A stretch of DNA of 64,000 bases from Sipunculus nudus (lineage: Eukaryota; Annelida; Sipuncula; Golfingiida; Sipunculidae), in assembly GCA_026874595.1 (NCBI GenBank), contig CM049306.1, positions 61,138,019 through 61,202,018 of the forward strand, read 5' to 3'. Below the pieces are notes generated by a model. That model had not been told where the DNA came from, did no database searches, and was given only the letters and a program-made list of their open reading frames with translations. Shown piece by piece: positions 47,174-58,729 of the stretch; within the stretch, counting starts at the first letter, position 1, and every line of letters begins with the position of its first letter. Position numbers and translations under genes: made by a program.

Positions 47174-47745
47174 TGAAACAAAAATGGGCCCCACCCCTAA
47201 TTCTGATAAACAGTATTACAGGGATGGGGTTTTTGTAATTTATTAGTTTGGGTAGCGTGGCTGAATTTACAAATACTGCTCCATGCATCCAACAGACAAT
47301 ATTGACTAAGGCCGATAAAAGTCCATTAGTGGCCACAAGAATTTATTACAAAAGAAACTACATGATTACCGGTACATAAAAATCATGCCCTTGACTGATA
47401 TTACATAACAATTATATACAAATACGAACCAGAATGTGGCTGTCCAGGTTTCCCTGGTCCCTATAATCTCAGCTTCTGCTAAGATGGACCAGAGAGGCTC
47501 AAAGCCCTGTGGGACAAACACCCGCACATCTGCAGTGTTCACAAGTCCCGGGCCTAAGAGACAGGGCTGGGCTGGTACCTGGTATCAGTCTTTCCAGCCC
47601 TGTATCGCCAGCTCAGTGCAGTGGTCATTGGTCAACCTAAGAGATCTGCATCTGGTGGCATTAACCCCAAGGGAATCTCCCCTGGTAGCCATGATGTCAT
47701 AGGGTGTTCCCCCGGTAATACCAGGGGTAGGGCATTTGTGTAACA
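47174..47745 (-). repeat. 3' LTR
   Basis: 572 bases; TG...CA ends; AATAAATT at about 47338-47345 (minus strand). The ORFs reading MAVQVSLVPIISASAKMDQR and MATNGLLSALVNIVCWMHGA are frames of the LTR, not genes; both recur in the other LTR. Confidence 0.92.
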
Positions 47746-47758
47746 CTATCCCCACCCT
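47746..47758 (-). promoter_or_regulatory. Polypurine tract
   Basis: AGGGTGGGGATAG directly before the TG of the 3' LTR; the equivalent place outside the 5' LTR (CCTCACTGG) is not purine-rich, which confirms the orientation. Confidence 0.75.
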
Positions 47759-48398
47759 AGAGCGATGCGTCCTCGCGAGCTCACCTTATTAATAACCATT
47801 AATAAAATTTAACCACATCTAGTCTATTTGGGGCCAACAGGCCATCAACCTATGGCTCAGTTAAACATAAAAAAAAATATCATTATTTATTTACTACCTA
47901 TATTTGTAAAGTGCCAATATCCACAATAAACATATGTTTTATGTGGCGTGATACAAAATACAGAAACAATTTCTATCCTAAGGTATGCATGAATTACAAG
48001 TGATAAAATACAAAGGTTACATGTACAACCAATAAGATGATTAGAACAGCCTAATATCAATAACTTCACCACACGGATGATAAAGCTATTAAAGTTAAAA
48101 TACTCAGACACAACAGAGACTACATAGGGTTACATTATCCTATACAAGGATAAACATATTTAAATAAGCTGGTAATATAAATGATGGGATAACACCCAGA
48201 GAATAAAAAAATGAAATTTAATCTGATGGATAATAAATTTCCCGGATCACTTGCACACTTGTGACACAGAGTCACCGGACTTATAATTGATTAACCATCA
48301 GATAACCGCTAAGAACTAATACAAGTCTACAGCACATAATTAAGGATCTTATCATGTACATATTTATACCTGATAAGTATATAAAATAGAAATATATG

Positions 48399-48400
<2 letters not shown>

Positions 48401-48442
<42 letters not shown>
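48401..48442. repeat. TA microsatellite
   Basis: About 42 bases of TA, inside the LTR element. Confidence 0.97.
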
Positions 48443-48445
<3 letters not shown>

Positions 48446-48454
48446 TACACATAC

Positions 48455-49260
48455 GAGTTACTGCTTTATCGGCTCTGGGAGGAGTATTATTTTTTTCATG
48501 CCCTCAGTACAGACCAATACATACAGCAACACTTAATTTAAATATTTTAAGGCGCCGCCGCACCAAGCCTGCGAGGGGTTTAAATTCGTCATGCCCTGTA
48601 CAGACCGATGCGCGAAGCCCTGCTCCTAAATCTATATGCACATAAACATACATATAAAGATATAATGAAAATTCTAAAAACAAAATATTTGTAAAAGATG
48701 CGACTAGTGAGTACATTTCTAATTAGTTCCACTATAAACAAAAACAATGAGGCCGCAAGAACAGCACTCAAAATTGTCAAAGAGGCCTTGGGTTATGCCC
48801 TGATCAAATAGCATACATAAATATAATTAAAATATATATATATACATGTACAGATACACATACACATGCATACATCTAGAAGCTACTGCTGCACCGGGTC
48901 TGAAAGGGGTTTAATTTTCAGCATGCCCTTTCATAGGCCAGTGCAAGCAGTAGCTCATTGATACTATAACGTCATGTAAGGATCTGCCGCTTCAGTTCTG
49001 GGAGGGGTTTTAAAATTTTGCATGCCCTTAGAACAGACCGTTGCGAGCAGCCCCATTTTACTATAGATCTTCAGTGATATACATGTATACATACTGTAAC
49101 ATGAACATAAATTAATATTATATATATACATGTGTATAGCTATTACATTCATTCAAATTTATATAATTATATACATTGCTGTCACGCCCGAGTCATTGCA
49201 AGGGGGGGTTATCGGGCATGCCCCCAGGCTAAATTACATGGTTCGCGCAGCTCTGTTTCC
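48455..49260. repeat. Cluster of five diverged ~75-bp hairpin units
   Basis: Units at about 48455-48530, 48549-48625, 48885-48958, 48970-49060 and 49183-49255. Each has GCTGC..-like start, GAGGGGTTTTAAATTTT-type centre, CATGCCCT and an ACAGACC..TGCG.GCAGC-type end. The third unit folds well: GCTACTGCTGCACCGG pairs with CCAGTGCAAGCAGTAGC, and AAAGGG with CCCTTT inside. Spacers are TA-rich. Lies within the LTR element's interior. Confidence 0.7.
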
Positions 49261-50384
49261 TTCATTATATATATATATATATGTATACTTTCATTATCAC
49301 ATATACATACATATATAAACATATGATGCTACCATAAACTAACATTATTCTACAGTTAACCAAAGGATTTTCTTTGAGTACAACACAGGATATAAAATAC
49401 TAACATTAAATTTACAGCACTAAAATAAGAATGACCAGCATGCAATACATTGACAAATTATACGTTTACATTACAAATAAGAAAGCAATAGTAATCCCTG
49501 AAGCAAGTCATACATGATATTTGGCATACTAGCAGATAAAGATATTTATTTATACTTCAAGGTATATAATGACCAACATAAATAGAACATTTGAAAGATA
49601 ACAAGTCCAGGGTATATAACTTCTTATATATCGAAAGTGTAAAATGTTTTTTTTCTGACAACTTTAATTCTAAATAATATTTACTAACCCATAACTAACA
49701 ACTAAAATATTGCACAAATTTATATTACTTTTACTTTTTCCTGTTTCACAACAACAACAGGTTCTTGTCAGCATCTTTGTCCACCAGGTAGCACATTTCT
49801 GTGTTATGGATTATTCCATACAGAGAAGAAACATTACCAGGTATAGAGGCTGGGTGACAAAGACTACACGTGTATCACACATGGTGTCACTTGATCCCAT
49901 GACAGCCAGTGGGCACTGCACCGCACACATACAAAACTTTCCTATGGGGGCTGCATGTGTTTGCCTATCACATGATCAGCTCATGAATATGGCATGACCC
50001 AGCAGAGAACCAATAGGAGATAAGGACAAATGACATCACTCATAGACTTGTAACCTGCTCATGAGCTTATCACTAGCTGTCATGACACATCATGTTAACC
50101 CATATTAAAAGGCCTAAAGCCCTCATACACTTCTTATTGCCTCACCAAACCCTAACAACATATATTCTCAAATACTTTTTCAAATGATTTTAATAAGAAG
50201 TTATAATATAAGTTTTATTTTAGGGTTTATTTATTATTTTATTATGTTTAAAATACAACTAATTTCAACTGAATTTGAAAATATTTTTAAAATGTTTAAG
50301 GTATATAATCTGTGTTTGTATCATATGGAAAATTCTATATCTATTGTCATAGTTTATTTACACCTGTATCAATATTTTAATTAA

Positions 50385-50432
<48 letters not shown>
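50385..50432. repeat. TA microsatellite
   Basis: TA run with one TT interruption. Confidence 0.95.
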
Positions 50433-50522
50433 ACTTGAAAAATTAAACATGCTTTCAAATTATATATGTATTGCTATATTAAAAATGTTTTCAAGTGCAC
50501 ATATACAAATATTTTAATTTTG

Positions 50523-50554
<32 letters not shown>

Positions 50555-50815
50555 ATTTTGAGATATAATTCTTTATAATTATTATATTTTATTTTTTTCT
50601 TTATTCAAATATCAGCTATTTGACTGAAATCACCATTATGTTCAGTTATACGTGCGTATTTGTTTAGAAAATATTTAAGTATACATTGTTTCGATTTTTA
50701 TGCATGGCCATATGTACCAGTGATAATGTTAGCTAACTTTCAGATATGTAGGCCTATTATTATTAAGTATTTGTATTGAATAATAATACTAGATACTTTT
50801 GTACCTCATTTGTTG

Positions 50816-50819
<4 letters not shown>

Positions 50820-50887
<68 letters not shown>
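50820..50887. repeat. TA microsatellite
   Basis: About 68 bases, the longest TA run in the window. Confidence 0.97.
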
Positions 50888-50889
<2 letters not shown>

Positions 50890-51890
50890 AATAATTTTAA
50901 TGACATTTCTAATGGTTTAAGCAAATTGTAAAATAATTTTAAAATGATTATTGGTTCATACAGCTAAACCAATATTATTTTCCAAATACACATGAGTTTA
51001 CATGTTTTGTGTGTGTGTTATTATTTAATATCTTACAAATTTCATATATCATGTGTGTGTGTGTGTGCCAATATGTTGTGCATTTTTAATAATTTATTTT
51101 TTTTTATATTTATAAATCACCTCTTAAATTAAACTGGTTTTGTTATGTAACACTTGGGTAAGTTCATAAAGGTGTGTGTGTGCTGAAATGTATATGTTTG
51201 ATTTATATCAATCTAGGTTTTTATATCAATTATTTATACCATTCATATACTTAACATATGTTTTAACTTTTTAGGCGTTTCCAGGATCCATTTGTTATTA
51301 AATGCAAACACTGGCCCAGTTGATTCCATGCTCGGAATATGTGCGGGCTGTCTGGTTATGCAGCTTAAATATTTTCCTTCTGTAAGTTTTCAGAAGTGCA
51401 TCAAAAACTTAAATTTAAATAGGAGTTTTTACCTGTATTATATAATTGAAGTGATAAATGCTGATCACTTGTTTAAATGGTCACACACTTGATCACCCAC
51501 ACATAACGAGCACACATACACCAGAATATAGTGCTGAATGTGTTATATTAAAATAAACAACCAATATTACTGCTGTCACCTTTGTTATATTTACAATTAT
51601 TGTCTTGCACTATTCATTAAGGTTGATTTCCCTTGTTTTGACATAGAAATATGCACATTCAATAGGTGTAAATGTACAGCATTTTATGAATGATCAGTTT
51701 TACCCTACAACTAAGATGCTAATCTCAACAACTCATTCTACAGCTCTAGGATGTTTGATCCACTTAAGGGTGGTGGTAACATGGTGGCCAACCTCATTAG
51801 CAGCTAGTTAAAATAGCACCAAGTCTAGAGCTAGTCATTTTGTGAAATGCCTGAGTGAATCACATTCACTGATTTTGCACATTGACTATA

Positions 51891-51894
<4 letters not shown>

Positions 51895-51948
<54 letters not shown>
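51895..51948. repeat. TA microsatellite
   Basis: TA run followed by diverged TATATAC words to about 52005. Confidence 0.95.
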
Positions 51949-51954
<6 letters not shown>

Positions 51955-52593
51955 ATATATATATGTATATATACAATATATATGTGTATATATAAATATA
52001 TATTTATTAGGGTAGGGGCCAGGTACTTGTACCTGTACCTAGATACACATTTCAGAGTATATGTACCTGCTGGTCATGAGTAGGAAGTACCTTGTACCTG
52101 TACCTATACCCAGAATTAAAATACCTGTACCTGGAACAAGGTACTCCAGGTACAGTTTTTTTTAAGTTTTTTTCCTTTTTCTTGTTTTAAAATTGGTTAC
52201 CTGTAATGTAAAATAATCATCCATTTTTACGTATAACTTTTTTTTTATCATAAATAAAAACCTGTTAGCAACATAGTAAAAATTATTGTATATTTACATA
52301 ATTAATGAGTCCCCTGATATCAACATTATAAATAACAACACCTACCTAATATACATTATTATTTTCACGGATAATAATACATCAAAACACAGATTTATTA
52401 ATTTTTCATAACGTTGAATTTTCTAATAACTTAATTATTGTTGTTAATGTAACTATGTGATGTAAAAGTTGATGCCGCTTTTGGATGTCTAACCCAAAAT
52501 ATACACATATTCAGCATTATTAATTTTAAAGAATGTTTTGGATTAAGCAGTTAAAGACATCACCAATGTTCAAATGTAAAATGTATAAAGCAT

Positions 52594-52599
<6 letters not shown>

Positions 52600-52653
<54 letters not shown>

Positions 52654-52673
52654 TTTCGGGGGGGGGGGGGGGC
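52600..52673. repeat. TA run followed by a G run
   Basis: TA run to 52649, then TTTTTTTCGGGGG...; G tract at about 52660-52672. The IYIYIY ORF here is an artefact of the microsatellite. Confidence 0.95.
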
Positions 52674-53538
52674 TTTTGTCATCTTTATCATTAAGGTAGG
52701 TGGCTTTTTCCCAAGGAATCATTTTGTCCAGGGGTACTTTAGTCCTACACCTATTAAAAACCCACAAAAACATTAGTGTTCTTCATACCAAAAGTTTTTT
52801 GTCAAATCTTTTAGTATCATTTTATTTAATGAATTTGAAATAATCTAAGTATCATCCTACAATACCCTAGAATTTCATTATGTGTGTACAAATGAAAGAT
52901 ATAATAATTAAATAATTTTATTTGACCACATTATGTGTAATCTTTATTTTTGAAAATAATTGACATAAGATTGATTATACAAATAAAGTTATATAAGACA
53001 ATAAATTCATTTACCTTTTTTTTCTTCTTATGTAAGGGTAATGTTGAATTTTCAGCCAAGTATTGCTTCAATGTTTGCTTTTCAAGTTGATGTTGCTGCT
53101 TCAGTCACAGAAGATATCACTCATGATTGGAGATTCATCTCACATTTATAAACTGACCAGGCCTAACAAAGCTGAGTGGTGTACAACCATCTTCAGTTTT
53201 GGCAATTATTGACCTAATGATGAGGCAGCAAACATAGAGCAAAAGCTGGTCACCTACCTGCCCAGACATCTGTTGTTACATTATACATGACTGACTACCC
53301 CTCATTGATACTTTGATGTCTGCCATACTCTAGACTTGGTGCTATTTTAACTAGCTGCTAATGAGGTTGGCCACCATGGAACCACCACCCTCAAGTGGAT
53401 CAGACATGTTATTGCCTGGGATTGCATACTGTAAAATTTGTCTGCATAGAAACAAAATATATTTACACACAACACACACACACTGAATTTTGAATAACAT
53501 AAAGCACATTTACATCTATATATGATTTTTAAATATAA

Positions 53539-53541
<3 letters not shown>

Positions 53542-53573
<32 letters not shown>
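53542..53573. repeat. TA microsatellite
   Basis: About 32 bases of TA. Confidence 0.95.
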
Positions 53574-53575
<2 letters not shown>

Positions 53576-53666
53576 TTACAGACATATATTGTTTACATAT
53601 AAATTGTATGTTATTTTTTATTTTTGACATATAAAAGTTACATATTATATATATATACATTAATAT

Positions 53667-53672
<6 letters not shown>

Positions 53673-53713
<41 letters not shown>
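53673..53713. repeat. TA microsatellite
   Basis: About 41 bases of TA, continuing into diverged TATAATA sequence. Confidence 0.95.
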
Positions 53714-53718
<5 letters not shown>

Positions 53719-55269
53719 TATTATACATTAATATTTCATAACAATATAATAAAAAAATAATATAATATAGTATAATATAAGAATTAAAATAATGTATATA
53801 CCATTACATATATACTCTGATGTGTTTAAATGCATAAGTATTGAAAAGCCTGGATTTAATCAACATGAAATGTGAAAATGAAACTAAAAAGCCCTTAAAT
53901 CTCTGTAGATATAGCAGGACTAGACTGGTACCCTGCACAATTAATGATTGACAAAACCCTAGCTAAGCTATATAAATCATACAAAAATAATTAAAAAATA
54001 ACAATGGGCAACCTATTTACATATACTAGTGTGAAGGACAACACTTGTAGAATACGATTATTTATACTTTTTCTCCTGATGTGACCGGGATTGGCTGCTT
54101 TTAATCAGTGAAATGAAGCTTGTTGAATCTGACATGCCAATTCTGACATGAAGCGGCGTCATGAACAAGGGTTGAATTCTTCACTTTTTTTCGCTAGTAA
54201 CGATCTCTTACTGGTCATTTCATGTAAATAACCATTCAGGACATCATTTAATGTAACAGTTTGATGAAAAAAACTTTAATTAATTAAGATAAATACTCAT
54301 TCTAACACTGAAGCGATCTTCGCCAACATGCACGCCGCCTAGTGGTAGAAGTTTGAAACGGCTAATTATGCGTGGGTAAATCTGCACAGCATGTTTGATT
54401 GTGCCGCAGACCCCCCTGATCATGTGGGAGAGGACACAGGGACAGCTGCTTGTCTGTCCACAAATGTCTCAGCAGCATTCCTGCTACTTAATGAGGTGGG
54501 AAACACTCCAAAGCCATGTGACGATGCCATCTGCAAAGTCTATGGCCCTTACCCCCTCCCTTTGAAAATACAGCTCTCCCTAGAGCTGACCTAACAACCC
54601 AAGGATACCTCCCTGGTTTAGTTTCACAAAAGGACATGCCACAGACCAGCAAGACTAAATTACTGTGAAGTGTCCTAGTAATCAGGAGAGACAATGTCAA
54701 GGGGTTGAACTAAGCAGAGAATGTAGCCAGGAAACCAGATACCAATGGCCATATGACCCCGTGTGGACTGAGCCCGAGGCTGTATCACCAGGAGATGAAA
54801 CTAGATCCCGTGAGACAAGCAACAAGTAACAAGTGAAAATAAGGCCAAGCAAGGAAAACCATGCATGGCTGAAGGAACAAAAACAAAAATTTTACACCGA
54901 GCGAAAATGGAGGAGGCCAAAATGAATCACAGAAAATGTGAAGCCACAAACAGATCTGTAGGAAGTTTAAAGAGATGCAAAAGTGATCCTTATCTTTAAA
55001 TTACTATAAGTGAAACATGCACAGCAAGGTAGCCAATCAAGGCAGATCTGTGCTAAGAAAACTTGATTGGTGTGGCCTCAAAAAAAAAAAAAAAAGCACA
55101 GGAGCAGACTAGCCTGTTAGGGAAGATATTGTAAGTAAATCCATAGAATAGCAGTTTGATACAGTTTGAACTGTTAACAGTGCAACAAGAATATATTACA
55201 ATCAGCAACTCATTTAAGCTAAACTGACATAAAAGCTAAGATAAAAGAATGAAAGCGTGGGCCGAAAAA

Positions 55270-55281
55270 CCGCTGCCGCCA
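55270..55281 (-). promoter_or_regulatory. Candidate primer-binding site
   Basis: TGGCGGCAGCGG one base inside the 5' LTR; starts TGG as a tRNA 3'-CCA complement must. The primer tRNA is not identified. Confidence 0.6.
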
Positions 55282-55282
55282 A

Positions 55283-55847
55283 TGAAACAAAAATGGGCCC
55301 CACCCCTAATTCTGATAAACAGTACTTCAGGGATGGGGATTTTGAAATTAATTAGTTTGGGTAGCGTGGCTAAATTTACAAATACTCCTCTATGCATCCA
55401 ACAGACTATATTGACTAAGACAGTTAAAAGTCCATTAGTGGCCACAAGAATTTATTGCGAGAGAAACTACAAGATTACCGGTACACAAGAATTATGCCAA
55501 GACTGATATTACATAACAATTATATATAATTACTAACCAGAATGTGGCTGTCCAGGTTTCCCTGGTCCCTATAATCTCAGCTTCTGCTAAGATGGACCAG
55601 AGAGGCTCAGAGCCCGGTGGGACAGACACCGTACATCTACAGTGTTCATCAGTCCCAGGCGTAAGAGACAGGGCTGGGCTGGTACATGGTATCAGTCTTT
55701 CCAGCCCTGTATCGCCAGCTCAGTGGTCATTGGTCAACCCAAGAGATCTGCATCTGGTGGAATTAACCCCAAGGGAATCTCCCCTGGTAGCCATGATGTC
55801 ATAGGGTGTTCCCCCGGTAATACCAGGGGTAGGGCATTTGTGTAACA
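55283..55847 (-). repeat. 5' LTR
   Basis: 565 bases, same ends and order as the 3' LTR, with small indels (for example a few bases lost near 55720) and scattered substitutions. Confidence 0.92.
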
Positions 55848-56050
55848 CCAGTGAGGTGGATTAGACTAGATTTCTAAACGCTGCCTAGTCATCCTCGACC
55901 TCTAAATTGTCAAAGTGTAGCTCCTTTAGCTTCCTATTGAGGTCAGTTTTGAGGAGGGAGACATTATTGTCCACTTACAACTTGGAGACATCGACGCGCT
56001 TCAGTGACTTCTTACCCTATGGCCGACGTATAGCTTCTAAAGTTAAACTT
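55848..56050 (-). pseudogene. Non-LTR retrotransposon, 5' part of the same split copy
   Basis: Minus strand reads KKSLKRVDVSKL, NNVSLLKTDLNRKLKEL and HFDNLEVEDD, the linker between endonuclease and RT. It abuts the LTR element exactly where the left fragment stops, so both are one insertion interrupted later. No endonuclease is seen further right: 5' truncated, as usual for LINEs. Confidence 0.7.
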
Positions 56051-56089
56051 AATACACTGATGTGCAATGACAATTCCTGGCACAACTAA

Positions 56090-57440
56090 TAACAGTTTTA
56101 TCATATATTAATTTCTCGGCCAGTTATTAGACCACATTTGTACAGATTTGTACAGATCCCAACCCAGCTCAGGTTAAAGTTTAGGGACAACCCTTTATAA
56201 CTCAACAACCACTCACCATATAGCTTTCATATTTCATATATGTATTGTATATGGGGTTAGGAATCCCACATGTAATTTTGGGGTTTAAGGTTAAGGATTT
56301 TCTGAATGCCCCGTACCAATTAGCTTTGTTGTCCTCAGATGACTTGGTTCATGTTTCGTTACCCTGACCTTTTTACTCTATTTCAAATCCTTATCTTAAT
56401 GCTTGATATTGAATGTGCTATATGAATTTTTTAACATCCTTAGCTAGTTTAACTGTGGAAAATGAACTGTTCTGGATTAATGGTCAAGTATACATGTCCA
56501 TTTTGTCAAGGTTTTAATCATGAAGTATACTTATTTATCCATTAGTAATATTTATGCGATAAGCTTCATCATATGAATATTTTATTTGCCACAGACTGAT
56601 ACAAAATATCATTACATTTGCAATCAGGTCTACATTACTAGTATAAAAATGTACTTTAAATCACACTTTTTTTTATAAATTTGTTATTATACTGATCAAT
56701 ATAAATGATATGTAATATTTTATTTTCATCGCAAGGGGCTAGACTCCCATTATAACTCTTCAAAGTGGAGGAACAGTAAATAATAAATGCAAGCGGCCTT
56801 GGACTTTTATATGACGTAAAATATATACAATAGCGTATACAGTATGTTGAAATCCAAGAAGGACATGTAGGGTATACATTAAATGTATTGGTACAATGTG
56901 TACAGCAAACTGTAAACTGAAAGTTTATATTTCTGTTACATGTGAGTATAATAAGTGTAATTTCAGAGCATTTATTCTGGCCTGTCAACAGTAATAGACT
57001 CTAATAGAAGCATGTAGTAGTCATTTATCCTGAAACACTGACACCATTATAATTCTATATACATGTATCATCAAGTGTCGGTAATTAATAAAATGTCAAT
57101 TACAGTAACCACTTATCACCCTTGTCAATGACGTTAACTCAAACACCGTATTTGTTTTGTTATTTGTATGCTAATAGAGTGACCCACATCCAGCAACCAT
57201 TACAGCTATTACTGTTCTTGCTCAGAGGGTTCACATTGTTATCTTCTTTGACCACATTGGCTTATTACTTGGATACGGAACAAGCTTTTCAGTTAAATTT
57301 GCTAATTTTATTGCAAAATTAAGCCCTGTAAATATGTCCAATCGAAATCATGCAAATATCAATACAACTGGAAAGAATATCATATTAATTTATCAGCCAA
57401 GCATCACACGCATAAAGTTTGCATTCTCTGTTCCATATTT
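56090..57440. other. Unassigned AT-rich sequence
   Basis: No gene, repeat end or RNA gene recognised. ORFs are short and lack any family motif. Confidence 0.65.
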
Positions 57441-57447
57441 AATTGTA

Positions 57448-58437
57448 TTCGCCAAAACAAAGTTTTGCGGATACTATGTTCTTGACCGGGTTCCGCCGCA
57501 GCGCCGCCGCCGCGTTCAATTCCTGAATTGAACTCTGAGACAACTGGACCAATTTTTTCTGAAACTTGACCCTATTATCGGGTCACATGTGAACTGGTGC
57601 CAAAATATTTTGCGTTGACCTCTGATATTTCCTCTCTTCAGTGTGTCCATCTGTGCGTCTGCTTTCACACACATATCTTCGGACTCGTTTGACCAATCAG
57701 GCTGAAATTTTGCACAAGTGTAGCGCTTGGATAGATTTATATCATACAAAATAACTGGTGGTGCCACCTACATTTATGTTTATGCTGCAGACATCCGTGC
57801 TAATATCTCAAGATTGGTAAGACGTATCGGTCTGAAATTTCGCATGTGTATAGATCTCACATAGCTCTTTATCATACGCCCATTCAACCATTTTTCACTG
57901 CGTCCTTCTGTTTGTCTGCCGTGGGGTTAAAATCATCCATATCTTGGCAGTAGTTCGACTTATCCACCTGAAATTTTGCATATGTATATACCTTCGAAAG
58001 CTTACTAGATTTTGTGGCAGGAGGCGCCAACTACATTCACCTTTACGCTGCAGACATCCATGCTAATATCTCAGGACTGGTTTGACATGTAGGCCTGAAA
58101 TTTTGCATGAGTATAGATCTTACATAGCTCTACAGCTTAACAAACAGTTTTGCATGGTGTCAATCTGTTCATTTGCCTAGGGTAAAAATCACTCATATCT
58201 CAGCGGTGGTATCACTTATCCACCTGAAATTTTGCATACGTTTACATCTTGGATCGCTTTCTCTTTCAATTAACAGGTGGCGCCACCTGCAATCATGTTT
58301 TAGTGGCAGACATCCATGCTAGTATGCAACACATCTCAATCTATTTCCCCTTGCCACTCAATTCATGCCTCACTTCACCCATCCCACTCTGATTTCGGCG
58401 GCTACACGTAGTCGCTTGTCTACTACCCGTATTCTAG
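57448..58437 (+). mobile_element. Helitron-like element C, copy C2 (0.99 kb)
   Basis: 5' end TTCGCCAAAACAAAGTTTTG then CGGATACTATG with a CCGCCGCCGC patch; ~130-bp units with GGTGGCGCCACC (58276) or variants (57757, 58021). The 3' end has the intact hairpin GCGGCTAC-AC-GTAGTCGC (58398-58415), 18 bases, then CTAG (58434-58437) before T. Same length and ends as C1. Confidence 0.8.
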
Positions 58438-58729
58438 TTTATTTATAAAAATATACCCCTAATTTGGTGTATAAAGATAATTTATTTGTAAAGTACATGT
58501 CAAATTTTGGCCTCACACATGTTGGCATCAATAATAAATGGATGTATTATTTTGCAACTGTAATAATATTCGCTTAAATTGGTGCATCAAATTTATCTAT
58601 AAAATACATGTTAAATCTTGGCCGCTCACATCTTGGCATCAATAACGATAGTATTAATTTGCACCAAACACCCCACAACTGTTCATGATTTGACCGGCGG
58701 CTGCATGTGCAAATAAGTAAATTATTTAT

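Larger units (their letters stand above)
51750..53405. mobile_element. Nested segment with ~75-bp inverted ends
   Basis: Left arm 51750-51826 (TGATCCACTTAAGGGTGGTG ... CACCAAGTCTAGAG) recurs inverted at 53328-53405 with a few mismatches. Between the arms: TA runs, a TACCTGTACCTGG-rich patch (52019-52157) and AT-rich sequence, no ORF of note. Probably a non-autonomous inverted-repeat element inside the LTR element; no flanking duplication was evident. Confidence 0.65.
47174..55847 (-). mobile_element. Complete LTR retrotransposon without gag or pol (LARD-like), 8.67 kb
   Basis: Two direct ~570-bp repeats begin TGTTACACAAATGCCCTACC and end ...GTTTCA (TG...CA) on the minus strand. They flank a 7.5-kb interior and are bordered by a 4-bp duplication CCAG (47170-47173, 55848-55851). 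Next to the 5' LTR is a primer-binding-site candidate TGGCGGCAGCGG (55281-55270); next to the 3' LTR is a purine tract AGGGTGGGGATAG (47758-47746). I see no gag, protease, RT or integrase in any frame; the interior is AT-rich with seven TA microsatellites. The reverse-transcription signals without proteins fit a large retrotransposon derivative moved by another element's enzymes. LTRs differ at very roughly 5-7% by eye. Confidence 0.85.

Noticed and set aside
52570-52773. ORF with IYIYIYIY tract
   Set aside because: Pure translation of a TA microsatellite; the same applies near 23912 and 49130.
47436-55804. Two similar ORFs (MAVQVSLVPIISASAKMDQR..) as a duplicated gene
   Set aside because: They are the same frame of the two LTRs; length, ends and flanks show an LTR pair.
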